Of a stretch of 64,000 nt of DNA, positions 1-10,558 are shown piece after piece; the stretch's first letter is position 1, and each line of letters begins with the position of its first letter. The stretch is taken from assembly GCF_003217515.1 (NCBI RefSeq), contig NZ_QJSX01000004.1, positions 186,001 through 250,000 of the forward strand. Direction: 5' to 3'. The notes under the pieces are model-generated. The model ran no database searches. It was not told where the DNA came from and saw only the letters and a program-made list of their open reading frames with translations. The translations under genes and the position numbers were made by a program. The DNA is from Deinococcus yavapaiensis KR-236 (GTDB lineage: Bacteria; Deinococcota; Deinococci; Deinococcales; Deinococcaceae).

Positions 1-1
1 C

Positions 2-1060
2 GTGAAGGCCGCCAAAGGCGCGGGGATGAAAGTCTTGCTGGACCAAGTCGTGAATCACTACGGCTTCGGCGCCTTCGCGACGCTGGAGCGACCGAAGTGG
101 TTCAACAATCCGTCCACCTGCGCTCAAAAGGGCAACAACGACGTCTACTGCCCGATCTTCGCGCTGCCCGACCTCGACCAGGACAATCGCGAGGTGCGCG
201 ACTTCTTGTTCGCGAACGCGGACTTCTGGCGCGCACGCGGCGTGGACGGATTTCGCTACGACGCGATCAAGCACGTGCCCCAAAGCTTCCTCAAGGATCT
301 CCTCGCGCGCGATCGCGCTGCGAACACGTACACCCTCGGCGAGTGGTACGACGCCGACGCGAGCACCATCGACTCGTTGCAACGACTCGGCTTTTCCAGC
401 GCCTTCGACTTCTCGATGTCGTCGGCGATGCGCAGCGCGATCATGAGCGGCAGCAGTCTGAGCGCCGTTCGGGCGGTGCTCGAACGACAAGGCGAAATTT
501 CTCGCCCGGACGAGGTCGCGTTGTTCCTCGACAATCACGACGTGGCTCGCTTCGCGAACTCGTCGCCCTTCGAGGACGTCGCCCGCGAACGAACGAAGTT
601 CGGCTGGCGCGCCCTCATGAGCTTGCGCGGCATTCCCGTGATTTGGCAAGGTACCGAAATCGCCATGCGCGGCGGCGGCGATCCCGACAACCGCCGCGAC
701 ATGCGCTTCCCGAATCAGTGGACGCCTGAAGAGAAAGCCGTGTTCGACGTCGCCAAGACGGCCGTCGCCGTGCGCAAAGCCAACCCCGCGCTGAACGTGG
801 GCGACTTGAAGTTGCAAAACGTCCCGTCGAGCATCGAGGACGACTTGCTGGTGTTCGTGCGCGAAGCCCAAGGGCAGCGTGTCGTCGTCGCGTGGAACAA
901 CGCGCGGCAACGCAAGACGTACAGCCTACGCAACACGCTCACGGCCCAGTTGCCCGTCACGCGCGACCTGTACGGACAAGACGCCAAGCTGAGCTTCAAG
1001 AACGGCTTTTTGCACCTCAGCTTGCCCGCGCAGACGGCCGCCGTGTTCAAGTTGAACTGA
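2..1060 (+). CDS. GH13 alpha-amylase family glycosidase, 5' truncated
   Basis: The C-terminal 352 residues of a glycoside hydrolase family 13 enzyme acting on alpha-glucans. All four GH13 regions that fit in the fragment are present: DQVVNH (residues 14-19, region I), GFRYD with the nucleophile Asp at 87, GEWYD with the acid/base Glu at 114, and LDNHD with the transition-state Asp at 180. The stretch around 210-236 (GIPVIWQGTE then DPDNRRDM) is typical of amylases and neopullulanases. A C-terminal all-beta domain follows. The first strands of the (beta/alpha)8 barrel are missing, so the true start lies left of the window and the GTG at position 2 is not the start. Whether it is secreted cannot be judged without the N-terminus. 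Confidence 0.9.
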   Translation: MKAAKGAGMKVLLDQVVNHYGFGAFATLERPKWFNNPSTCAQKGNNDVYCPIFALPDLDQDNREVRDFLFANADFWRARGVDGFRYDAIKHVPQSFLKDLLARDRAANTYTLGEWYDADASTIDSLQRLGFSSAFDFSMSSAMRSAIMSGSSLSAVRAVLERQGEISRPDEVALFLDNHDVARFANSSPFEDVARERTKFGWRALMSLRGIPVIWQGTEIAMRGGGDPDNRRDMRFPNQWTPEEKAVFDVAKTAVAVRKANPALNVGDLKLQNVPSSIEDDLLVFVREAQGQRVVVAWNNARQRKTYSLRNTLTAQLPVTRDLYGQDAKLSFKNGFLHLSLPAQTAAVFKLN

Positions 1061-1078
1061 CGTCCCGACGCTTTCTTG

Positions 1079-1101
1079 GGAGCGGAGGCCATCTCCGCTC
1101 C
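1079..1101 (+). terminator. Hairpin downstream of the amylase gene
   Basis: Nine-bp stem (1079-1087 with 1093-1101) and a 5-nt loop, 19 bases after the amylase stop and followed by a T-rich stretch. It probably ends the amylase transcript. Confidence 0.6.
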
Positions 1102-1129
1102 GCTTCCTTGAGTGCCCCCCGGAGTGACC

Positions 1130-1808
1130 ATGACGACGCCCCCACCGAATCCGAGCGTCAAGGCGGTCCTCTTCGACCGCGACGACACCCTCAGCCTCAC
1201 GGACCACGACGTGTACCGCCAAGCCGCCGCGTGGGTCGCGCGACGCTTCGATCTCGACGGGCGGTTCGCCGCGAACGCCATGGTGACGCAGTGGGCCGAG
1301 ACGGCGCGCGCTTGGCAGCACCTGCGCACCTTGAAGGACGAGGTGCAGTTTTGGCGCGAATACGCCGAGAAGCTGGCCACGCACCTCGGCTTGCACGTGC
1401 GCGACGCCGAGGCATTCCTGCGCGAGTGGCCGTACGAGCGCTTCATGATGCCCGTGCCGGGCGTGCGCTTCGTCCTGGGCGAACTGCGCGAGCGGGGCTT
1501 GAAAATCGGCGTGCTGTCCAACACCCTTCCGAACGTCGAGGCGACCTTGAAGGCCATCGGCGTGGACGATCTCGTGGACGTCGTGATCGCCAGTAGCACC
1601 CTCGGCGTGCACAAGCCCTCATCCGGACGCGTTTCTGGTGTCCGCCGAGCGGCTCGGAGTACACCCGAGCGGGGTGCTGTTCGTGGACGACCTCGTCGAG
1701 AACGTCGAAGCGGCCCGAAGCGAGGGCATGCGGGCCTTGCTGATCGATCACGCCAGAGTGCGGCCCGGCGCCATCCACACCCTCGAAGCGGTCCTGGAAG
1801 CCGTATGA
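1130..1808 (+). pseudogene. HAD-superfamily hydrolase, interrupted by a +1 frameshift
   Basis: Begins at the ATG at 1130 (GGAG at 1121-1124). The first part carries HAD motif I (LFDRDDTLS), a cap region, and motif II (VLSNT), then reaches VHKP in the motif III area. At 1616-1619 the frame is lost: removing one C from the CCC run restores HPDAFLVSAERLGVHPSG, motif IV (VLFVDDLVENVEAARSEGMR) and a TGA at 1806-1808. The undisturbed frame instead runs on as arginine-rich nonsense to 1822. With one base removed this would be an ordinary HAD phosphatase of about 226 residues. A sequencing or assembly error in the short C run and a genuine pseudogene are equally compatible with the data. The M19 gene starts 10 bases later. 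Confidence 0.75.
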
Positions 1809-1818
1809 TGCGGCGCGT

Positions 1819-2811
1819 ATGATCGTCGACGCTCACCTCGACCTCGCCTACCTCGCCACCACCGGGCGCGACTTGCGCTTGTCCCTGCAGGAATTGCGCG
1901 AACGCCTTCCGAGCGGTGACGTGCCGACCGTGACCTTTTCCAGCTTGCGGCGCGGCGAAGTCGGATTGTGTTTCGCCACGTTGTTCGCCGAGCCGGGCAG
2001 CGAGGAAGCGCCGAGCGGCTACGCGGATCAGCGAGACGCGCGCCGTCGACTCGACGCGCAACTCGAAACGTACTTGCGCTGGCAAGACGATGGGCACGTC
2101 CTGCTTCTGAGAACGTGGGGGGAAATCGAGGCGCACGTTCGCGCGTGGACGCCCGAGAAGTCGCCGCTCGGCGTGGTTCTGCTCATCGAGAACGCCGAGC
2201 CTCTGCGTGACGCCGACGACTTGCCGCGCCTCGTGGACGCGGGCGTGCGCCTCGTGGGACCCGCTTGGGTGAAGGCGAACCGCTTTTGCGGCGGAAACGG
2301 CGAGCCGGGAGGATTGACGGACCGAGGACGCGACCTTCTCGCGGCGATGCGCGAACTCGGCGTGACCCTCGACGTCTCGCATTTGCCCGAGGAAGCCTTT
2401 TGGGAAGCCGTGGAGTTGCAACCGAAGGCCGTGGCGACGCACAGCAACGTGCGAAGCCTCGTCGGAAGCGAGCGGCACCTGACCGCCGAGCAATTGCGGG
2501 CGATTCGTGACCGAGACGGACACGTCGGTTGCGTGCTGTTCAACAAGTTCTTGCGGCGCGGATGGGACCGCGGCATGGACCGCCCCGTGCTGAAAGTCGT
2601 CGGTGACATGTTTGCCGCCCTCGCCGAGGAAGTCGGATGGGAGCGCGTGGGGATCGGCAGCGACCTCGACGGCGGCTTCGGGCGCTTCGAGCTGCCGAGC
2701 GGCTTGGAAAGCGCCGCCGACTTGCCGCGCCTCGCCGACGTCCTTCCCGAAGAGCAACGCGAAGGCGTCCTGAGCGGTCACTGGCTGAGGTGGCTCGAAC
2801 GGCATTTGTGA
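1819..2811 (+). CDS. Membrane dipeptidase-like zinc peptidase (M19 family)
   Basis: A 330-residue amidohydrolase-fold protein of the renal/membrane dipeptidase family, which hydrolyses dipeptides including D-amino-acid ones. The zinc-binding HxD is at residues 6-8 (DAHLD). Other family landmarks are the metal-bridging Glu region (LLIENAEPL), the two His motifs DVSHLPEEAFW and ATHSNVRSL, and the closing GIGSDLDGGFG. No signal peptide is visible, so it is probably cytoplasmic as in other bacterial M19 members. It starts 10 bases after the restored end of the HAD gene and is likely co-transcribed with it. Confidence 0.9.
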   Translation: MIVDAHLDLAYLATTGRDLRLSLQELRERLPSGDVPTVTFSSLRRGEVGLCFATLFAEPGSEEAPSGYADQRDARRRLDAQLETYLRWQDDGHVLLLRTWGEIEAHVRAWTPEKSPLGVVLLIENAEPLRDADDLPRLVDAGVRLVGPAWVKANRFCGGNGEPGGLTDRGRDLLAAMRELGVTLDVSHLPEEAFWEAVELQPKAVATHSNVRSLVGSERHLTAEQLRAIRDRDGHVGCVLFNKFLRRGWDRGMDRPVLKVVGDMFAALAEEVGWERVGIGSDLDGGFGRFELPSGLESAADLPRLADVLPEEQREGVLSGHWLRWLERHL

Positions 2812-2855
2812 ACGGACATCGTCGGGCGGGAACAGTACTTCGCTCGGCGTCGCTT

Positions 2856-2861
2856 TAGACT
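2856..2861 (+). promoter_or_regulatory. -10 box of a leaderless promoter for uvrC
   Basis: TAGACT followed by exactly 7 nt and then the uvrC ATG, without a Shine-Dalgarno. This is the Deinococcus leaderless layout and fixes the uvrC start. Confidence 0.65.
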
Positions 2862-2868
2862 GTATTCA

Positions 2869-4716
2869 ATGCTTTTCGACGATCTGCCCGTTCTCCCGGC
2901 CGTGAGCGGGGTGTACATCTTCCGCAGTCCGAGCGGCGTTCCCATTTACATCGGCAAGGCCAAGAATTTGCGCAACCGCGTGCAGCAGCACTTTAAGGCG
3001 GGCGGCAAGAGCGGCAAGTTCACGCGCGAAGCGGGAAGCTTGGAATTCATCACGACGCGCGGCGAAGTCGAGGCCCTCATTCTCGAGGCGAACCTCATCA
3101 AGCAGCACCGTCCCTTCTACAACGTCCTCCTCAAGGACGACAAGCACTACCCGTTTCTCAAGATCACCAACGAGGACTACCCGATGCTGCTGATCACCCG
3201 CAAGGTGATCGACGACGGCGCGACGTACTACGGTCCCTACCCGGACGGCGCGGCGGTGCGGCGCGTGAAGAACCTCGTGGACACGATGTTTCCGTTGCGC
3301 AAGAACTCCGGGCAACCGTTGCAGCGCAAGCCCCGCCCTTGCTTGAATTACCACATGGGCCGCTGCCTCGGGCCGTGCATCGGCGCGGCCGACAAAGTGC
3401 ACTACGACGCGGTCGTGGACGACGTGAAGGCGCTGCTCGACGGACGCGCGGCGGGCGTCGTCACGAAGTTGCGCGAAAACATGATCGACGCCGCGAAGAA
3501 GCAGGATTTCGAGCAGGCGGGCCGCCTTCGCGACCGACTGCAAGCCGTGGAGAAGCTGTTCGGCTCGGAGCAGTTCGCGATCACGGCCAGCCTCGACGAC
3601 CTCGATTTCCTCGGCTTCGCTTCGGCGGGCGAGTACGCAATGGTGCAGCTCTTCCGCCTTCGCGGCGGACGCGTCGTCGGACGCGACAAGCGCTTCTTGT
3701 CCGGCGCGGCGGACTCCACGCCGTCCGAGATCATCGGGGCCTTCGTCGGCGATTACTACGCGGTCGCGACGCACGTTCCGCCGCTCATCCTAATTCCCGA
3801 CGAGTTCGAGGACGCGGAGTTGTGGAGCGAGATCCTCTCGGAGAAGGCGGAGCGCAAAGTCGAGCTTCGCATGCCTCAGCGCGGCGACAAGGTGGACTTG
3901 CTGGAGATGGCGCAGCGCAACGCACACAACAGCCTCGAATCGGAACTGCTCAGCTTGGAAAAGCGCGGCGACCATCCCGGCTTGGAAGCCCTCAAGGAAG
4001 TCCTCGCGCTTCCCGAGCGTCCTTGGCGCATCGAAGGGTACGACAACTCGAACCTTTTCGGCACGAACATCGTCTCGGGCATGGTCGTCTTCGAAGGTGG
4101 GCGGGCGAGGCGAGGTGAGCACCGCCGCTTCAAGGTGACGGGCCTCGATCATCCCGACGACTATCACGCGATGCGGCAGACGATCTATCGCCGCTTCACC
4201 GGAAGCCTCTCGGACAAGTTGCCGTTGCCCGACCTCATCCTGATCGACGGGGGGCGCGGCCAACTCAACGCGGCGCTCGACGCGATGAAGGACGCGGGAG
4301 TGAAGATTCCCGTGGTGTCGCTCGCCAAGCGCGAGGAGCGCATCATCTTGCCTTCCGTGTACGGCGCTCAATGGTGGCTGGAAAGCGGCACGGACGTCGG
4401 GCGAGACCGCGAACTCCTCTTGCCCGAGACGCACCCGGCCTTGCGCACCCTCATCGGCGTGCGCGACGAGGTGCACCAGTACGCCATCACGTACCACCGG
4501 AAGTTGCGCGGCGAAAGCATGCTCAAAAGCGTCTTCGACGACTTGCCCGGCATCGGCAAGAAACGCCAGGACGCCTTGTTGGAGCACTTCACCAGCCTCG
4601 AGGATCTCGGCGCGGCGAGCGTCGAGCAGATCGCGCGCGTGCCGGGCATGAACCTCGCGGCGGCGAAGGCCGTCAAGGACTTCCTCGCGCAACGAACGGG
4701 CGTGGAAGCGAGCTGA
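2869..4716 (+). CDS. uvrC: Excinuclease ABC subunit C
   Basis: A 615-residue UvrC, the nuclease that makes both incisions around UvrB-bound DNA lesions in nucleotide excision repair. Order of parts: N-terminal GIY-YIG nuclease (GVYIF at 14-18, YIG at 27-29), a Cys-rich segment (RPCLNYHMGRCLGPC, near 155-170), a UVR UvrB-binding helix pair around 200-230, the RNase H-like second nuclease (GYDNSN and IDGGRGQ carry catalytic Asp residues), and a C-terminal (HhH)2 DNA-binding domain beginning DLPGIGKKR. Length and architecture are normal. Start set by a TAGACT box 7 nt upstream. It converges on miaA with only 3 bases between the stops and no visible terminator. Confidence 0.97.
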   Translation: MLFDDLPVLPAVSGVYIFRSPSGVPIYIGKAKNLRNRVQQHFKAGGKSGKFTREAGSLEFITTRGEVEALILEANLIKQHRPFYNVLLKDDKHYPFLKITNEDYPMLLITRKVIDDGATYYGPYPDGAAVRRVKNLVDTMFPLRKNSGQPLQRKPRPCLNYHMGRCLGPCIGAADKVHYDAVVDDVKALLDGRAAGVVTKLRENMIDAAKKQDFEQAGRLRDRLQAVEKLFGSEQFAITASLDDLDFLGFASAGEYAMVQLFRLRGGRVVGRDKRFLSGAADSTPSEIIGAFVGDYYAVATHVPPLILIPDEFEDAELWSEILSEKAERKVELRMPQRGDKVDLLEMAQRNAHNSLESELLSLEKRGDHPGLEALKEVLALPERPWRIEGYDNSNLFGTNIVSGMVVFEGGRARRGEHRRFKVTGLDHPDDYHAMRQTIYRRFTGSLSDKLPLPDLILIDGGRGQLNAALDAMKDAGVKIPVVSLAKREERIILPSVYGAQWWLESGTDVGRDRELLLPETHPALRTLIGVRDEVHQYAITYHRKLRGESMLKSVFDDLPGIGKKRQDALLEHFTSLEDLGAASVEQIARVPGMNLAAAKAVKDFLAQRTGVEAS

Positions 4717-4719
4717 GCG

Positions 4720-5619
4720 TCAAATGTTCAGCAATCTCGACAAGTGTTCCTCGGCCTCCTCGGCGCGTCCGAGCAGATCCGCTTTCAGCTGAGTGCGAAT
4801 CCACGTGAGTTGCCGCTTCGCGTAAGACTTCGTGGCGACGACGACCGCTTCACGAGCCTCGTTCAGCGTCGTCTCTCCCGTCAGGAACGCCCACACCTCC
4901 TTGTAGCCGATCGCCTGCAACGCCGTCGGGCGGCGACCGTGCGCCTCCAGCGTGGCCACGACGCGCCGCACCTCATCCACCAAGCTCAAGGCGAACATGG
5001 CGTCCACCCGAGCTTCGATTCGTTCGTGAAGCTCGGGAAGCGGCGGTGAGAACGCCACGACGTCGTACTCGAACCGAGGCGAGGTGTTGCGAAATTCGGA
5101 CGGCCAACGACCGGTGCGCCGAAAGACTTCCAACGTCCGAATCATGCGCCGAGGGTTGCGCTCCAAGCGTTCGAGTTCGCTCGGTCGAACCGCCGCGATC
5201 TCGGCGAGCAAAGCGTCGAGACCGCGGTCGTTCAATTCGCGCTCGATCTCGGCTTGAATCGCGGGATCGGCGTGCGGTGTGGTCGGCAGGCCCTTGAGCA
5301 GCGCCGAGAGGTAGAAGCCCGTGCCTCCGACGACGAGGGGAACGCGGCCGCGCGCGAGGACGTCGGAGATGGCGGCTTCCGCGTCACGAACGAACCGCGT
5401 GACGTCGTAGTCCTCCCAAGCGTCGCGAATGTCGATCAAGTGGTGAGGCACGAGGCCTCGTTCCGACCGCGTCGGTTTGGCGGTCCCGACGTCCATCCCT
5501 CGGTACACCAAGAAGGCGTCGGCCGACACGACCTCCAGTTCGTAGCGCACGCCGAGACGCAAGGCGAGTGCCGTCTTCCCCGCTGCCGTGGGAGCCGTGA
5601 GAATCGGGAGCTTTCGCAC
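4720..5619 (-). CDS. miaA: tRNA dimethylallyltransferase
   Basis: A 299-residue MiaA, which transfers a dimethylallyl group to A37 of tRNAs that read UNN codons. The P-loop (TAPTAAGKT, residues 8-16), the substrate loop VVSADAFLVYRGMDVGTAKP-like segment, and GGTGFYLSALLKGL are clear; the C-terminal half carries QAIGYKEV and the SYAKRQLTWIR helix. The P-loop is slightly off: the usual first Gly (GPTxxGKT) is Ala9. The GTG at 5619 is chosen because a TAGACT -10 box sits exactly 7 nt before it, and it gives the family length; the open frame continues upstream to 6246 but is not MiaA-like there. Divergent from hsp20 with 30 bases between start codons. Confidence 0.95.
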   Translation of the reverse strand: MRKLPILTAPTAAGKTALALRLGVRYELEVVSADAFLVYRGMDVGTAKPTRSERGLVPHHLIDIRDAWEDYDVTRFVRDAEAAISDVLARGRVPLVVGGTGFYLSALLKGLPTTPHADPAIQAEIERELNDRGLDALLAEIAAVRPSELERLERNPRRMIRTLEVFRRTGRWPSEFRNTSPRFEYDVVAFSPPLPELHERIEARVDAMFALSLVDEVRRVVATLEAHGRRPTALQAIGYKEVWAFLTGETTLNEAREAVVVATKSYAKRQLTWIRTQLKADLLGRAEEAEEHLSRLLNI

Positions 5620-5649
5620 GTGCCAAAGTCTAATGTCACGGAGTAGGCT

Positions 5650-6039
5650 ATGGAAATGAACGAGCTCGCCCACAGCCGCATCAACTCGCTGATGCAACTT
5701 CGCCAGGAAGTCGAGACGCTTTCGAGCGGCACGACCTGGATGCCCGCCGCCGATTGGATCGAAACGAACACCGAACTCGTCCTCGTCATGGACGTTCCCG
5801 GCGTCACGGCCGAAGCGATCGAGCTCGTGCAGGAGGACGGTCACGTCACCATTCGCGGTTCTCGTCCAGATCCGGAGGAGGAAGGCATCGCCTTGCAGAC
5901 CGAGCGTCCACGCGGCGGCTTCTCGCGCACCCTGACCCTTCCCGTCGAAATCACGCCGGGAAGCGGTCAGGCGAAAATTCAGGCGGGCGTTCTCGTCGTG
6001 CGCTTCGAAAAGCGCCACAAGATCATCGATCAAGGCTGA
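5650..6039 (+). CDS. Small heat-shock protein, Hsp20/alpha-crystallin family
   Basis: A 129-residue small heat-shock protein, an ATP-independent chaperone that holds unfolding proteins. The alpha-crystallin domain covers about residues 35-125, starting with the WIETNTELVLVMDVPGV segment and ending with a beta-strand GVLVVRFEKR. No C-terminal IxI tail is evident, so oligomer assembly may differ from canonical family members. A GGAG at 5640-5643 supports the ATG at 5650; a second ATG at 5656 is possible. A TAATGT -10 candidate lies at 5631-5636, within the divergent miaA control region. Confidence 0.93.
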   Translation: MEMNELAHSRINSLMQLRQEVETLSSGTTWMPAADWIETNTELVLVMDVPGVTAEAIELVQEDGHVTIRGSRPDPEEEGIALQTERPRGGFSRTLTLPVEITPGSGQAKIQAGVLVVRFEKRHKIIDQG

Positions 6040-6048
6040 AGGTACGCA

Positions 6049-6080
6049 ACAAGGGGAGGGCCCGCGAGCCCTCCCCTTGT
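6049..6080. terminator. Bidirectional terminator between hsp20 and the Fe-S oxidoreductase
   Basis: Perfect 13-bp stem (6049-6061 with 6068-6080), 6-nt loop, between the convergent stops at 6039 and 6090. The outer AACA/TGTT gives a short T-run in both directions. Confidence 0.85.
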
Positions 6081-6089
6081 TCGTGCGCG

Positions 6090-8999
<2,910 letters not shown>

Positions 9000-9034
9000 G
9001 CAGATTCCTCCGAGGGGAAATTAGACTGAGTCCA

Positions 9035-9040
9035 AGTATA
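9035..9040 (-). promoter_or_regulatory. -10 box for the Fe-S oxidoreductase gene
   Basis: TATACT on the minus strand about 35 bases upstream of the TTG start, leaving a short leader with a GGAGGA Shine-Dalgarno. No convincing -35. The rest of 9041-9286 shows no gene or clear structure. Confidence 0.5.
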
Positions 9041-9286
9041 GCCGTCGAACGTCCGTTAGGACAGTGTACGCGGTGAGCGAAGACGTGCGAAAAGAAGGGA
9101 GGCACACGACGCCGCCCCGACCGAAACGATGAAGCTGGACTCAAGCCACGACCGAGCGGGGAAACGTCGAGCGCATGATCACGAGGACATCAGCATCGAC
9201 GTTCGAGCGAGGACGGCAGACCGACCGCGCGCCTCCGCCATATGGACGACTCGAACGGCGTGCGTGGACTGCTACGCTGCCTCGAC

Positions 9287-10258
9287 ATGGAACCGCACAT
9301 CGTCGCTCTCCTCTCGCCGACCGTCCTCACCGACGTCGCCGCCCGCTACGCCACCGATCCCGCCGCGTTGACGCGCCTCGGGTCCTTCGAGAGCGTCGTG
9401 TACGCGACCGAGGACCGCGTCTTTCGCTTCACGCACTCGTCGCACCGCACGGCCCGCCAAGTGAACGCCGAACTCGAATGGCTCGCGTTCCTCGCCGAAC
9501 ATGGACTCTCGGTCGCCAAGCCCTTGCCGTCCGCCTCCCATCGCATCTTGGAGGAGGTCCCGGTCGCCGACGGATCGTTCATCGTGGCGACCTTCGAGCA
9601 TGCCGGAGGCGTGCGCATCACCGCCGAGACCCTCACGGACGACATTTTGGTGTCCTGGGGACGATTTCTGGGCAAACTGCACGTCTTGAGCGCCTCGTAC
9701 CGCCCGCGCGATCCCGAAGGCCGCCCGACGTGGTACGGCGACGAGTACGTCGCCGTTCGAGCAGGCACGCCCGCTTCGATCGAGCCTTCGATCCTCGAGA
9801 CGCTCGATACGACCGTCGCCGCCTTGCGCGCCGTCCCGACGACTTCCGAGAACTTCGGGCTGGTGCACAACGATCCGCACAACGGAAACTTTCATTGGGA
9901 GAACGGCCGCTTGACCTTCTTCGACTTCGACGACAGCTGTTACAACTTCTACGTCAACGACCTCGCGATGGCCCTTTACTACGGCATGTGGATGGCCGGG
10001 GACGACAAGGTGTCGTTCGGGCACCGCTTCCTGACGCGCCTGCTCGAAGGATACCGCTCGGAGCGGACGATCGGACCCGACGAGTTACGCCTCATCCCCG
10101 ACCTCATGCGCATTCGTGACTGCTCGCTGTACGTGTACATTCAGCGAAAGCTCGGCCCCGAGCCCGAAGATGACGGACTTCGCGCCATCTTGACGGGAGT
10201 GCGCGAAGCGCTGCTCGCCGGTCGTTCCCCGGTGGACCTCGACTTCGAATCGTACTGA
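9287..10258 (+). CDS. Aminoglycoside phosphotransferase-fold kinase (APH/SrkA-like)
   Basis: A 323-residue small-molecule or protein kinase of the APH fold. It has the catalytic loop LVHNDPHNGNFHW (Brenner-type HxDxxxxN) and the metal-binding FFDFDD that replaces the DFG motif. An N-terminal lobe beta-sheet (GSFESVVYA) precedes them. Similar proteins include SrkA/YihE stress kinases and homoserine kinase type II; the true substrate cannot be told and a resistance role is not implied. Start chosen at the ATG at 9287 because a TACGCT box ends 8 nt before it; an in-frame ATG at 9242 would add 15 residues of low-quality sequence. A strong terminator follows, so it is probably monocistronic. Confidence 0.82.
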   Translation: MEPHIVALLSPTVLTDVAARYATDPAALTRLGSFESVVYATEDRVFRFTHSSHRTARQVNAELEWLAFLAEHGLSVAKPLPSASHRILEEVPVADGSFIVATFEHAGGVRITAETLTDDILVSWGRFLGKLHVLSASYRPRDPEGRPTWYGDEYVAVRAGTPASIEPSILETLDTTVAALRAVPTTSENFGLVHNDPHNGNFHWENGRLTFFDFDDSCYNFYVNDLAMALYYGMWMAGDDKVSFGHRFLTRLLEGYRSERTIGPDELRLIPDLMRIRDCSLYVYIQRKLGPEPEDDGLRAILTGVREALLAGRSPVDLDFESY

Positions 10259-10263
10259 GTGAC

Positions 10264-10307
10264 GCGGGGACGATCGTCGAGGCGGAGGCGTCGACGATCG
10301 TCCCCGC
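10264..10307 (+). terminator. Terminator after the APH-like kinase
   Basis: Perfect 17-bp GC-rich stem (10264-10280 with 10291-10307) around a 10-nt loop, directly after the stop codon. No T-run follows. Confidence 0.75.
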
Positions 10308-10420
10308 CCACCCATTCGAGTTCACGACGCAGAGAACGCGGCCTCGCCGTCGAAGGACCCGAAGAACGTCCAAGTACAGGCACGTGGCGAACGAGCAACG
10401 CCCCACGGGGGTAAACCTGC

Positions 10421-10426
10421 TATACT
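10421..10426 (+). promoter_or_regulatory. purH: -10 box for the purH-folD transcript
   Basis: TATACT about 10 bases before the first conserved bases of the ZTP riboswitch, so transcription would begin right at the aptamer. No good -35 match 17 bases upstream. Confidence 0.6.
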
Positions 10427-10435
10427 TCCTGCCGA

Positions 10436-10508
10436 ATCGCGGTGACTGGCGATGAAGGTGGGTGACCACCGGGAAGCCGCGAAACTCGAGCATGGCCGCT
10501 CGCCTGGG
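10436..10508 (+). promoter_or_regulatory. ZTP (pfl motif) riboswitch aptamer
   Basis: The conserved ZTP-riboswitch core is readable: GGTGACTGGCG at 10441-10451, a P2 hairpin (GGTGGG...CCACC), CCGGGAAGCCG around 10469-10479, and after a variable linker the second conserved block GCTCGCCTGGGCC near 10498-10510. GGCG of the first block can pair with CGCC of the second, the diagnostic pseudoknot. ZTP/ZMP (AICAR phosphates) accumulate when 10-formyl-THF is short. Location before purH and folD is the expected context, and a terminator hairpin follows at once. Confidence 0.92.
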
Positions 10509-10510
10509 CC

Positions 10511-10542
10511 GAAGACGAAACGTCGTTTCGTCTTCGCATTTT
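10511..10542 (+). terminator. Terminator hairpin of the ZTP riboswitch expression platform
   Basis: Eleven-bp perfect stem (10511-10521 with 10525-10535), 3-nt loop, then GCATTTTCTT. It starts within a few bases of the aptamer's last conserved block, so ligand binding could prevent it from forming and let transcription continue into purH. Confidence 0.85.
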
Positions 10543-10558
10543 CTTGCCAGGAGCGAAC

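Noticed and set aside
715..2805. A 696-codon minus-strand frame over the amylase, HAD and M19 genes
   Set aside because: Antisense to three genes with clear motifs; its composition is that of a GC shadow.
9041..9286. Small gene or RNA in the gap before the APH-like gene
   Set aside because: A short plus-strand frame at 9129-9371 has no start signal or homology and overlaps the APH gene; no convincing RNA fold.
9287..10258. Calling the APH-fold kinase an aminoglycoside resistance gene
   Set aside because: Only generic APH catalytic motifs are seen; SrkA-like and metabolite kinases share them.
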